Below the pieces are notes generated by a model. That model worked only from the letters and a program-made list of their open reading frames with translations. It searched no databases and was not told the DNA's origin. 64,000 nucleotides of DNA from Macrolepiota albuminosa (lineage: Eukaryota > Basidiomycota > Agaricomycetes > Agaricales > Agaricaceae), in contig JAMWFC010000117.1 in the NCBI GenBank assembly GCA_027475525.1, forward strand, positions 1,784,183 to 1,848,182, given 5' to 3'. This document shows, piece by piece, positions 11,632-22,203 of this stretch. The translations under genes and the position numbers were made by a program. How positions within the stretch are numbered: position 1 is the stretch's first letter; each line of letters opens with the position of its first letter.

Positions 11632-13941
11632 TCAGTCTTCATCCTCGGGAAGCGACATGGAGTCGTCGAGCGGCAAGAGGTCGCCAATTTGCACGTTGTT
11701 AAGGCTTTGCCACTCCAAAGCCTCATTGCAGTCGGCTTGATACTCCAGCAAAGTATCCATACTTCTGGTCAAGTTGGAATACCGAAGTCACGAAGCCATA
11801 ATTTGCTCCCGTGCTCGCTCGCGCTTGCAACCCAGTACCGCTCGCATGCTTGCCGCATGCGCCGCCATCCGCTCTATCACTTGAGGAGGATATAAGGCCA
11901 CCACCGGATAAACCAAGTCTTCCCCCAGCCACTCGTAAGAGTCGCCAGCAACTCTTGGCTGAGGCTGGGGGGTCCACGACAAGGATCCACTCGAGCTTGT
12001 CCAGAGCTGCGTCGCTAAGTCGCCCCCACTTACCCAAGGGGCGGCAGGCTCCACCGTCAGCAACTCCTGGGACTCGCCAGGGACGTCTCGTAAAGTCTCC
12101 TCCGGTTCTCCCTCGGCATCCTCATTACCGCCCTCTACCTCCTCGCGACTTGGCAATCCTTCCCGTTTCTCCTCCTCCCCGGCTAACTCCTGCGTGCCAG
12201 CGGGCTCTCCCATTACAACGTCTCCTTCATCTCCTGGGGCGCCAGCAGTCGAAACATTGGCAGGCGCGTCTTCAGGCAAGGCGAGAGGGGACAGTAGGCG
12301 GCTGGGGCCAGCCTCACTGCTAGCGGTAGAGAGGCGGCTGGCGGCAAGGGCCTCCTCTAAATCTTTCATCTCCCTGTCCTCCGCACTTGGAGAGGGGGAG
12401 GGCGACTCGATGCGTACGCGCTTGGCCTTACCCTTGCCCTTGCTTGGGGAGGAGGCCTTGCGTTTTTCTTGGCGCTCGCCAGCGCCGTGCTCTCCGACCG
12501 ATTCTGATTCATCTCCTTGGCGCATCAGCAGCGCCAAGGAGGACTTGCTAATCTTCGCCGCTCTCCCAGCGGCAACCTCCTTACGTTCCCCCTCCACAAA
12601 CTCCCTGGCGCGCTTAACCAAAACGGCACGGGAAAAGGTCCTCTCGACAACGATATCTGGTGCCCCTCCCCGCTCGTGACTCTTGGTGCCATCAATGGTA
12701 CAGGCACGCTTGAGAGTGCCGCATCGGTAGCAAGGTTGAGCACCAGTGGGGAACCAACAACTCTCGGGATCGTTGTCAGCCCAACATTTGTCGCACTAAG
12801 ACCAGTCAAGTGGAAGAAAGGTTATAAAGAATAAGTTGCTTACCGCTCCCCGCGAATCTTTAAACTCTTGGCACGTCGCCAAGGAAACCGTGCGCTTATT
12901 CTTCATCTCGGGCAACTCCACTCCTCCCTCGATGCCCTCATCCATAACAACATCTTCCCGGCGCGGCAAGAGCAGACCCTTCAACTCCTTGTCGTCAAAA
13001 GTGGTCTGACTAAGGAGCTGGGAGAGAGTCAGTAGAAGGTCGGCAAAGAGTCACGACATACCTCGTATTGAGGACCCTTCCCCTTGCGAGACTAGCAAAA
13101 GTTACCATCGGTAAGAAGAAACGCCAATGATGGCAGACTCACTTTCTTCTTCAAAGCCTTTCCAGGCTTTGTAGGCAAACCCTGTGTGCCTGCCGGCAGT
13201 GTGGGGCTCTGAACACTGCCGGCGCGAGACCCCTTGCTGGAACCCTCGGCAACAGACTCCTTCTTCTGCTCCTTGGCGAGCTCGGCCCTTGCCACCGCCA
13301 AGGAGTGCGCGGCAGCAGCGGCGGCAGCCTCCTCCTGCTCCTGCTCGATTTGCAATCGAGCAAGGGGCTCCAGTACCTCTTGCTTACTACGAGGAGACAG
13401 TTCAGTCCATAGCTAGAGAAGGGAAGGTCAGAAGCTACTTACTCCTCCAGTACCTCTTGCTTACTACGAGGAGACAGTTCAGTCCATAGCTAGAGAAGGG
13501 AAGGTCAGAAGCTACTTACTCGGTTGCCGATGCGCTTACGGTCATCGGCAACACGCCAGAAAGAATGTCCTCAAGTTCATCTTCGATAGTGAGGACGGGG
13601 GGAGGCGCCTAGGGAGCAATCAGCTAAGCGACACGGCAAGGGCTAAAAGCACTTACAAAACGAGAAAACGGCGCTAACCACTCCGCGCCACGATTATCCA
13701 CATAGCGGGCCCGGCACCACTCCCGCACCTCGATCTCGCAATCCCAGCCAATGCCAAGGACCCTCACCTCATACCACTTCTCCAGCAGCTTCATGATGCC
13801 AACCACCAAGTTTTGAGACGCCTCGGCGCCAACGCCCTCGATGTGCCGAATAAAATGATTGGCCTTGGCGATATAGGCGTACGCGGCTTTTTGAGCAGCT
13901 TGAGAGGGAATGGGGGGCGGAGTTGGAATACAGAAGGACAT
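11632..13941 (-). CDS. Antisense spliced gene inside element B, Zn2Cys6-like cysteine cluster protein
   Basis: Exons on the minus strand, all phase-consistent: 13657-13941, 13540-13608, 13143-13412, 13062-13091, 12844-13005 and 11632-12795. Most introns are about 48-56 nt with GT..AG ends; the one between exons 2 and 3 is 127 nt as written (50 nt without the 77-bp duplication). Order of parts: Pro-rich start and helical N-domain; Glu/Ala-rich coiled-coil segment (RLQIEQEQEEAAAAAAA); at the start of the last exon six cysteines spaced C-x2-C-x8-C-x8-C-x2-C-x6-C (12700-12795), close to the fungal Zn2Cys6 DNA-binding pattern; then a Lys/Arg stretch (KGKGKAKRVRIE) that may be a nuclear signal, and an acidic tail. 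One in-frame TGA (11788-11790) precedes the last 51 codons and fits CGA changed to TGA. Function unknown; a DNA-binding regulator is inference. Confidence 0.7.
12700..12795 (-). other. Six-cysteine Zn2Cys6-like motif of the antisense gene
   Basis: Begins exactly at the splice acceptor of the last exon: CDKCWADNDPESC, then CYRCGTLKRAC. The classic fungal pattern is C-x2-C-x6-C-x5-12-C-x2-C-x6-8-C; only the first loop (8 residues) is longer. Confidence 0.65.
13368..13521. repeat. Exact 77-bp tandem duplication (exon/intron boundary of antisense gene)
   Basis: Copies 13368-13444 and 13445-13521 are identical. Each holds a splice acceptor and the first 45 nt of exon 3. Including the second copy would shift the frame; skipping it keeps it. 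Confidence 0.95.
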
Positions 13942-14111
13942 ATTTTTATTGTTGAGCGCCAGGAAAAAGATGGGGAGAAGAAACGAAGTCCAAACTAACG
14001 CGCCAGGACTATAAACAAAATCTCAAGAACGCACGGACCACTTGTCACAAAAGCGGTAACGATAGCCTTATTTGGTGACTGAGGACAGTCAATTTTTCAG
14101 TTGGGAGGAGA
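13942..14111 (+). other. Element B spacer and polypurine tract
   Basis: Promoter side of the antisense gene and 3' end of the element. TTGGGAGGAGA at about 14101-14111 abuts the 3' LTR and is the likely polypurine tract. Confidence 0.55.
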
Positions 14112-15048
14112 TGATAGGACCCTATACAGGATCAGCGCATCAACGGCAGGCTACGGCAACACGGCACAGGTCCGGGATACCTTAGCGTGCGCTAACTAAC
14201 CATTTTTGGCAATATTTGATGGCCGTGCACGGCAAGAAGCAGATCCAATCAGTGATAGCGCCAATCGGCAGACAGAATGACAACTGACAGATGGCATCAG
14301 TCACTGACGACAGCGCTTAGCGAGAAGCCTGATGATCTATCAAAAACTGACGGACAGCTTGGCGTTTGACCTTGGCGTTTGACACCGCTTAGCGTCTCGA
14401 TTTGGCGCCTGACATCACTTAGGTACTCTGACGGACAGAAGGGTGATGAAGTGATGGTTTAGCTTTGCGATCTGTCACCTGGCGTCGCTAAGGCTCTTGA
14501 ATGGACGGTAGGGATCTGAAACCGTTGGAGCTACCCCTATGAAATTTTCTAGTTTACCGCACTCTGGCATCATTAGCCACTGGCGACGGCGAACTCATTA
14601 TAGTATAAAAGTACTTACCGACTTGTACATAGAAAAAGAGAACAATAGACCAGAGTTCACTACTCCCCTTACTTCAGCCTCCCTTACGCTCAAGAGCTCA
14701 TTTACGGTCGGCAACGTCGAACTCATCGGCAGTTACAGACGCTCGCCAACACTCGACACACTCGTGCCTTGCAACTACGGCAGGCATTATCGACGCTTAG
14801 ACTTCGCTAAGCTTATCGTGCTCTTGCCGCTTACCTTTGCCATGTTCACTTACCGCTCCTTCCCTAAGTGCTTTACCTTAGCGCTTGACACTTGCCGACC
14901 CCGTTACCGACTTTTACCCATTTTCACAGGCGCGTTCTCTGGGACCTGCCCGGGACTCCTCACATCACTTATAGCGCGCCCAACGCAAGCAATTGGTACG
15001 GTAACACTATCGTTACATTTGTTGCTGACCAAACTTTGGGCGTCATCA
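14112..15048 (+). repeat. Element B 3' LTR
   Basis: 937 bp, TGATAGG..TCATCA, matching 3865-4801 with about 30 differences, most of them transitions, several at CpG. Confidence 0.93.
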
Positions 15049-16150
15049 GCGCTATCTCTCAGCTTTAGAGCAGGAAGAGCTCCTTTTCCAGCTCCTTGCT
15101 GCCCAAGATGTTTGAGGAAACCCCTCCCCAGATATACAGACTGAAACAAAACCTTTGGATGAGTCCTTGGGTCCTGTGGAAGCTGTAGCAGAACCATTAG
15201 ATGGGTCCTTTGGCTCTGCAGGGAAGGGTTTTCAATAGAGTGACAGATGAGTTGTACGCCTCCACCACCTGGTGCTAATCAGTTTACATGTCTATCAGTA
15301 GAACCTTCTAATGTATTGCTCCCTGTTCCTGATTCTCTGACTGAAACTGTAAGCACCCCCTCCAACATACAGAATACCTCCTTGGTCCAAGCCTCAGCTA
15401 AGACCTCCTCTCCTCCTTCTCCTGTCCAACAACCATGTGTCTCAGCTTGGGAATGACATCTTCCTCATCGCTATGTTGTTGCCTCCACTCCCTCTCCCAA
15501 CTCTCTGCATCTGAATGTGGAGATTGAGACAACTGACACTCAGCAGACTCGAAGGGTCATAGCTCTCTTGGACAGTGGCATTACTGGACTCTTCCTGGAC
15601 ACCCATTATATGGAACAACACCAACTCACTGCCTGACCCCTCTCTCACCCTATTCCAGTCTATAACATTAATGGTACACTCAATGAAGCTGGATTCATCC
15701 GCTCAGTGGTGGATTTAGTCCTTCATTATCAGACACATTCTGAGTGTGCTGTCTTTGCAGTCACCAGCCTAGGAAAGCAGGACATGATACTTGGGTTCTT
15801 CTGGCTGCATGATCACAATCCCTGAGATTGACTGGGCCAAGGGTAAGGTGAGCATGAGCTGCTGCCCTTGACAGTGTTCTACATGTGCCAAGGAAGTTAG
15901 AGAGGAGCATAGAGAGTCAGTCTGTGAGTGTGCTGCTATCTGGGCCTGCCAAGTTGGACACCTCCCCTTTGCAGACCTTGACCTACTGGATCCTCCCCCT
16001 CTGGTGTTCCCTTATAGAGAGGCCCTCCATGAGGATGTTTGAGGTGTAGTGAGTGAAGCCCAGATGGAAGATGGATGCAAGGGTGAATTTGGGTGTGCTC
16101 CTGACCCAGAGTCTCCAGATGAGGCTATTGAGACAGGTGATAGGATTTCT
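15049..16150 (+). pseudogene. Element A gag end and protease, broken
   Basis: Continues the gag frame cut at 3864. After several stops a frame from about 15247 leads to a retropepsin-like core near 15560 (VIALLDSGITGLFLD), then LVLHYQTH.. and DMILGFFWLHDHNP. In-frame TGA codons (for example after HQLTA, near 15634) sit where Arg (CGA) is expected. Confidence 0.7.
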
Positions 16151-16169
16151 GCAACTACCTTATGACCTC

Positions 16170-17620
16170 CACCAACAGTAGCAGAGATTAGAGCTAGCCA
16201 AACTACTTCCCAGCAGCTAGCTCAGGCATTTGCTGCCAACTCTGCTCCTAAGTCATTCCGAGATGCAGTTCCTCATCACCTGCAAGACTTTGAGGATGTT
16301 TTCTCTAAGGCATCATTTGACTCCCTCCATGAGCATAAGCAGTGGGACCATGCGATTGAGCTTATGCCCAATGCTGAGCCCTCTAGCTGCAAGATCTATC
16401 CTCTCTCTCCCAGAGAACAGGATGAGCTTGATGCCTTTTTGCAGGAGAATTTAGACTCTGGTTGCATCCATCCCTCAAAGTCTCCAATGGCCTCTTTATT
16501 AAGAAGAAGAAGGATGGATCTCTACATCTGGTTCAGGACTACTGAGTCTTGAATGTGATGACTGTGAAGAATTGCTACCCTTTACCTCTCATTTCAGAGC
16601 TTGTCAACAACCTCCAAGGTGTGTGCTACTTTACCAAGTTGGATGTCTGCTGGGGCTACAACAACATGCACATCAAAGAAGGTGATGAGTGGAAGGCAGT
16701 GTTCCAAACAAATCGTGAACTCTTCAAACCTCTGGTAATGTTCTTTGGCCTCACTAATAGCCCTGCCACCTTCCAGACCATGATGAACAACATTTTCTGA
16801 GACCTCATAGTGGAAGGTGTTGTGTGTGTATACCTTGACAATATTCTCATCTATACCAAGACTCTAGAGGAGCATTGTTGGATTACATGCATCATACTGG
16901 AACGTCTTCACCAACACCAGCTCTATCTTAAGCCAGAGAAATGTGAGTTCAAGCAGACTAAGATTGACTATCTTGGACTGATCATCTCTCATGAAATGGC
17001 TGAGATGGACCCAGTCAAGGTGGCTGGTGTGGCGGAGTGGCCAGAGCCTAAGAACAAGAAGGAGGTTCAGGCCTTTTCTGGGTTTCACCAACTACACCAT
17101 GCCTGGCCCCTCTTCAATCTCACCACTAAGGACAATCCTTGACACTGGGATGCAGCACAGCAGACAGCCTTTGATGCCCTCAAACAGGCAGTCACTTCAA
17201 AGCCTGTCCTCCTATTCTCAGATGACAACTCTTCCTTCTGTGTTGAAGCCGATAGCTCAGATTTTGCTACTGGAGCCGTTCTCTCTCAGCAGTCAAGGGA
17301 GGATGGTAAGTGGCATCCTGTGGCCTTCTACTCCAAGAGTCTCAATGCAGTGGAGCAAAATTATGAGATCCATGACAAGGAGATGCTGGCTATCATTTGG
17401 TCATTTGAGGAGTGGCAACATTTTCTTGAGGGTGCCAGGCATAAATTCAAGGTGTGGACTGATCACAAGAACTTAGAGTACTTTCGGATGGCCAAGAAAC
17501 TTAACCGCTGACAGGCTTGATGGTCCTTGTATCTGGCCAACTTTGACTTCTCTCTGCATCACAAACCTGGAAGGAGCATGGGCAAGCCAGATGTGCTTTC
17601 TAGGTGAGCAGATTATAGTT
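16170..17620 (+). pseudogene. Element A reverse transcriptase and RNase H, broken
   Basis: RT motifs in order: LDSGCIHPSKSP, KKKDGSLHLV, FTKLDVCWGYNN, MFFGLTNSPATFQ, then VYLDNILIYTKTLEEH, where the second catalytic Asp of YxDD is Asn. RNase H follows with VEADSSDFATGAVLSQ, NAVEQNYEIHDKEMLAI and VWTDHKNLEYF. Stops at about 16798 (NIF*DL), 17510-17520 and 17605 are TGA codons explained by CGA changed to TGA; a small frame change occurs near 17080. The product cannot be made. Confidence 0.85.
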
Positions 17621-17669
17621 CAAGAGCTAGTAACAATGACAATATTGTACTCCTGAAGCTAGAACTATT

Positions 17670-19269
17670 TGCTATCCATGCTTTAGAAGGTGTGGTTGGC
17701 CAGGGAGAAGAAGTGAGCATCCTTCAAAACATCCAACGAGGTAACCGGGAGGGCACTCAAGAAGATCTGGTAGCTAAGGCTGCCATGGCCTTGCATGCTC
17801 AAGAGAAAACTGGAGTGAAGTTTGTCTGCACTGACGAGGGGTCTTTGGAGAATAGTCTTCTCACCTTCCAGGGACGCATTTATGTTCCCAACCTGCCAGA
17901 CCTCCAGAGGCAGATTGTAGAGCAAAATCATGACTCTCGAGTTGCAGGACATCCTGGCAGATGGAAGACACTGGAGCTGGTCTTGCAGAATTACTGGTGG
18001 CCTCAAATGTCATGGTATATTGGCTCTTACACCTCCACTTGTGACCTTTGCCTTTGGACTAAGCCTTGTTGTCAGCCTCCTATGGAACAGCTTCATCCAT
18101 TGCCTATCCCAGCTGAGCATTGGAGTGTGGCCTCAGTAGACTTCATTGTTGAGTTACCAGACTCTCATGGATATGACACGATCATGGTAGTGGATCTCTG
18201 TGGCAAGTGTGCTCATTTTATTCCAACACACACTACCTGCTCAGCCATGAGCACTGCCAATCTGTACTGGAAGCATGTCTGGAAACTCCATGGGTTGTCA
18301 GATGCTTATGTCTCCGACCGTGGACCTCAGTTTGTGGCAGAGTTTACTAGAGAACTATATCGCCTCCTCCATGTCAAACTCCACACTTCCACAGCCTACC
18401 ACCCCCAGTCTAATGGCCAGACTGAGCATGTCAACCAGGAGCTAGAACAGTATCTCCAGCTCTTCTGCAATGAACAACAGGATGACTGGGATGACCTATT
18501 ACCAGAGGCAGAGTTTCAATACAACAACCATGTACATGCTGCCACCCAGATGTCTCCTTTCCTTCTAGATACTGGTTGACACTCTCAGATGGGATTCGAG
18601 CCTTATGGACGACCTTCAAAGAATGAAGCTGTCAATGAGTTCATAGATTGGATGAAGACGGCCCAGGAGGAAGCCAAGGCTGCTTTAGCTAAGACAAAGG
18701 ATGACATGGCCCGCTACTATGATTGTGGACGAACTCCAGCCACCAAGTACAAGCCTGGAGATCAAGTCTACCTGGATGCCTCTGACATTGCTACCACCTG
18801 ACCTTCTCAGAAGCTCTCTCACCATCATCTAGGACCCTTTTCTATAGTAAGGCAGGTAGGCCCACTAGTCTATTGACTCAAGCTGCCTAGTGGAATGAGT
18901 TGACTCCATCCAGTTTTCAATGTGGTGAAGCTCTCTCCAGCTCCAGAGGATCCAATCCCAGGTCGACATCCACAGCCACCTCCACCTCCAGTTCTGGTAG
19001 ACAACCAAGAAGAGTACAAAGTGGAACAAATCCTAGACAGCCGACTCTTTAGAAACAAGCTTCAGTTCAAGGTCAAGTGGAAGGGCTATGGAATCGAGGA
19101 CATCTCCTGAAAGCCACAAAAGAATGTCCATGCCCCTGCCTTGGTCCAGGAATTCTATCAACAGCATCTCAATGCTTCCTGGGCAATCAGAGGCCTCTAT
19201 TCTCTTTTCAAGGTAGACCAGGCCATCCAGAACTACTTCTATCCAGCACATCAAGATGCCGTGCTCTAG
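17670..19269 (+). pseudogene. Element A integrase and chromodomain, broken
   Basis: HHCC zinc site (NHDSRVAGHPGRWKT ... CDLC), catalytic D (SVDFIVELP), D (SDRGPQFVAEF) and E (NGQTEHVNQELEQYL). The GPY/F-like module (HHLGPFSIVRQVG) follows, then a Pro-rich linker and a chromodomain (YKVEQILDSRLFRNKLQF, KVKWKGYGIEDIS). Stops near 18577, 18800 and 18901 are TGA for expected CGA; the one in the chromodomain (IS*KPQ) replaces TGG. Chromodomains steer integration to modified chromatin in chromoviruses. Ends at TAG 19267-19269, beside a G-rich polypurine tract. Confidence 0.87.
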
Positions 19270-19280
19270 AGGGGGGGTGA

Positions 19281-19746
19281 TGTCAGGGGACTCCTCATTT
19301 CTTCCTTTTCTCACTCCTTCTCACTCCTTATCTCTTCACTCTCCCTTCATTCATTCTCTTATTTCTTCTGACATTATTTCAGTTTACTGTTTCTATTCTT
19401 TCAACACTATCTGTTAGTACTACTCTCAGCCCTTGAGATGCTCTGGTTCTTTAGCTACCATTCAGACAAGTGTGGGCTCTTTAGCACTGCTTCCAAACTG
19501 CTTATATAAGCTGGAGTTTGCCTTTCTGACTTCTAAAGTCTGGAGTTTTCCTGCCTTGTTTGCACAGTTGTTTGGTTAGACAATTTTTGAGTTTTTAAGG
19601 TTTTGTTGTACTGTACAGTTGTTTCCCATGCTTCAGAAGCCCCAGAAGCATCCAACCTGGCATAGGAAATCCCTAGACTTGTTCTCTTTGGATCTCCCTC
19701 TGCCAGCTGTGTAACTGAGCCACAGCCTCTAGAGGTCACCCTTACA
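19281..19746 (+). repeat. Element A 3' LTR
   Basis: 466 bp, preceded by a purine tract (AGAGGGGGGGTGA) and followed by the AGAGT duplication. Confidence 0.93.
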
Positions 19747-19751
19747 AGAGT

Positions 19752-20720
19752 AGGGGTCTCATCAGGGTAGGGAGTTGTGGCCAGCCCATGGTGCTAGTTA
19801 TGCATAGGTCGACTTGAGTGAGGGCAAGTAGGGGAGACTGTTGTCAGGGACATCTGGACAAGGAGAAGTGGCAGGCATTGCCTAGTCCTTCTCTGGCTCT
19901 TGAGTTCCCCTCCCTGGTATCCCTGCCTTGCCTGTCCCCAGGGTATTTTCCCCTTTATTGAGGCAGCCACTGGATGCTGACATGGTAGCCTTGCAAGAGT
20001 GTCTAGATCGGATTGAGCAGGAGAGGAGGGAGCTTGTGGACCAGCACCAGGTCATAGCAGAGCACTTCCAGGAAGTATGGGTGTCCTTGGCATGGAGCAA
20101 GGAGGGGACAAGGCAGAAGGCAGTGGCCTGGAGGTAGGTGGAGGAGGACAGGAAGGTACTGCTCCAGAAGCAAGAGGTGGCACTAGTGGCCTAGAAGGAG
20201 ATGGAGGCAGAGTGTAATGTGTTGAGGGTATGATTGGAGCAGGGAGTAGGAACCCTGGAGCCAGCTTGCCCAAGCCAGGGGCTCTTGGTGGCCTTGCTGC
20301 AGGATGTCGTGGTTACTCACATGGCTTCCCTAAGTGAGTGTCCCCATTACTCAGGAGTGTTTGTACTAACCTTCCCAGGCTGGGCATGGGAGCATTGATT
20401 GCTCCTAGACAGAGCTGCCATGACACTCACATCTCTGCAAAAGGGGCAGCAGCCCAAGTTGATGACTCTGGGGTGGGGGGGTGGACTTGTTGGGGAGGGT
20501 GGTGGGGGCACACTGGCAGAGGAACATCCCTGCTCCAGGGACGTGGTTTGAGCACATCTTGGACAAGGGTAAGCCACTCCCATCATGGGACCAATTGGTG
20601 GAGGAAGCATCATAGGAACACATCTGGGAGAGATGGAGGAGAAGGGGCACAGAGGGTGGCTGGCAGGGCCTGGAGGGCAGGAGGGAGAGTGAGAGGGGAA
20701 ACCTGTGGCCCTTACTAAAT
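19752..20720 (+). pseudogene. Coding-like sequence interrupted by element A, right part
   Basis: Resumes the sequence cut at 2204. A heptad-like helical segment is visible near 19980-20100 (MVALQECLDRIEQERREL, VDQHQVIAEHFQEV), so a coiled coil is likely. A Gly-rich stretch follows to about 20700. TAG and TGA stops interrupt it. No family recognised. Confidence 0.35.
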
Positions 20721-22203
20721 AGAGCCTCTTTTGGTCATCTTCTGCTTTTCTGTCATTTTTCTTTTCTTTCTTTTCTTTTTTTTCTTTCTTAATTTTCTTG
20801 ATCATACTGTAGGTAGTGTACTATGGAAAATATATATACTTGCCCCTTCAGGGCCTGAGATCTAGATATGTAGCAAACAAGGAAGCACAAGAAAAGCAAA
20901 CAGAGAATAGGAATATACATAGGAGTTGAATCCCTACTGAGCCAGAGACAGGGGTTATGCTCACTACTGCTGTCTGTAAGTCCTGTGCTTGGAGGAGGTG
21001 TTCCCCAGATGTTGTTGTTCAAAGTCTCAGAGTTCGTTGAGGGCCTCTTCAAGATTGCAACATGGTTTCTAAGTATTGTCCTCTAGGCTGTATCCCTTCC
21101 ACTGTATAAGGAAGTGGGGTCATCCATGGATATTCTGGGAGTCAAGGATGTCCTCAACCTCATAGTCATATTTGTTCTTGACCTTGACCAGGGCAGGGAG
21201 GTTGGAGTGTTGCTTGGAAAAGAGGTCTGAAGAATGCCACTCCAGGAGATGGACATTGATGATGCCCAAAAGTAGATCAGTAGCAGATACAGTTTATGGC
21301 TACTGACCTGTGTAACAATGCGTTGGGCACACTAAGATTGAGGGAGTCCCAGGCAGTTCCCAGAGAGCAAGTCAGAAAATAAGTTGAACAGCAAGATTTG
21401 GTGTAAGTTGGTAATGGTAGCCAGCAAGGATGAGCGGTAAGGAGGGTGCACCAACAACAAAGTGCACCTAAAGAGGGGTAGGGAGGTGAATATGAGTAAG
21501 TGTGGCAAGAGGACACAGGAAGAGAAATTAGCGGCTTAGCAATGACTAAGCTGCATGATGCCTGCTGTAGGTGCAAGGCACATAGGTTCTGTAAGCGTAA
21601 CTGTGGCAAGCAGGCTAGAGTACTCAGACAATTGATGACTATAAACTTTGGTGCATCTGCCATCTGTGTAATACTTGTAGGTGGCTCATCTCTTTTCAAT
21701 TCATACTGTCAGTTAATGTCAGCATCATATCTTTTGACAGATGACTATGGACTAATTTGAGCCATGGAGGACTTCAGTGTCTCCACATTCACCACATTTT
21801 ACATATCAGCATTATCCTACCACCCCCTCTATCATAGAGACTGCCTATCAGTCTAGAAGGGGGGCATGTAATGGACTTATAGCTGTAATTAACATTATAT
21901 TTAATAATTATTCTTTTACCCTACAATACTGTATGGCTGCCTTACATAAGGCAGCCAATTTTACTGTTATACATTGTAGTACTAGAATCAGGTATTGACC
22001 TGGTTCTGTTGCATGATAGTAAGGCTATATCTATTTTTGACATTGTTTCACTCCTCATGCCATCCTTGTATTGCTGGAGTGTGAAAATTACTCACTAGAA
22101 GTACATTGGGCACTTCCTGTGCCCATGCTAATACCTCAACTAGCTCAACTCCTATGTCTTGATTATGATGTGCTGAGCATTCTTTGGGTGTGTGGCTCCA
22201 GAG
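20721..22203. other. Degenerate sequence, nothing firm
   Basis: Contains a TTTTCTTTTC-type pyrimidine run (20755-20795) and AT-rich stretches. A GAAGGGGGGCA tract at 21857-21867 precedes TGTAATGG, which resembles a polypurine tract plus LTR start, but no partner LTR was found. Confidence 0.3.

Larger units (their letters stand above)
3865..15048 (+). mobile_element. Element B: Ty3/gypsy retrotransposon with an extra antisense gene, inserted in element A
   Basis: Two 937-bp LTRs (3865-4801, 14112-15048) start TGATAGGACC and end TCATCA; I estimate about 97% identity by eye. The flanks are GCGC on both sides (3861-3864, 15049-15052), a 4-bp target duplication. A purine-rich tract (TTGGGAGGAGA) touches the 3' LTR. 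Inside are gag, protease, RT/RNase H and integrase on the plus strand and a spliced gene on the minus strand. Only a few stops and two frame changes interrupt it, so it is the youngest complete element here. Confidence 0.93.
2205..19746 (+). mobile_element. Element A: chromodomain Ty3/gypsy retrotransposon (interrupted by element B)
   Basis: Two 466-bp LTRs (2205-2670, 19281-19746) start TGTCAGGGGACTC and end CCCTTACA. The element is flanked by an exact 5-bp target duplication AGAGT (2200-2204 and 19747-19751). Gag, protease, RT, RNase H, integrase and a C-terminal chromodomain follow in Ty3/gypsy (chromovirus) order. The 11.2-kb element B sits in gag; without it A is about 6.35 kb. Many in-frame TGA stops make A a non-coding relic, although both LTRs are still very similar. 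Confidence 0.93.

Noticed and set aside
11788..12621. The antisense frame in element B as a single-exon gene ending at 11788
   Set aside because: In-frame sequence continues upstream through six cysteines and several clean exons, and downstream past the TGA for 51 more codons with protein-like sequence.
2785..19269. TGA as a reassigned sense codon, since it recurs inside elements
   Set aside because: The first gene and the WOPR gene both end in TGA, and the internal TGA codons are better explained by CGA changed to TGA.
20347..20805. Minus-strand open frame with a Lys-rich start
   Set aside because: The Lys run is the translation of a TTTTCTTTTC pyrimidine tract; the plus strand shows the more protein-like frame.
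21857..22203. Possible copia-type 3' LTR (purine tract then TGTAATGG)
   Set aside because: No second LTR, no target duplication and no copia-type coding sequence could be found next to it.
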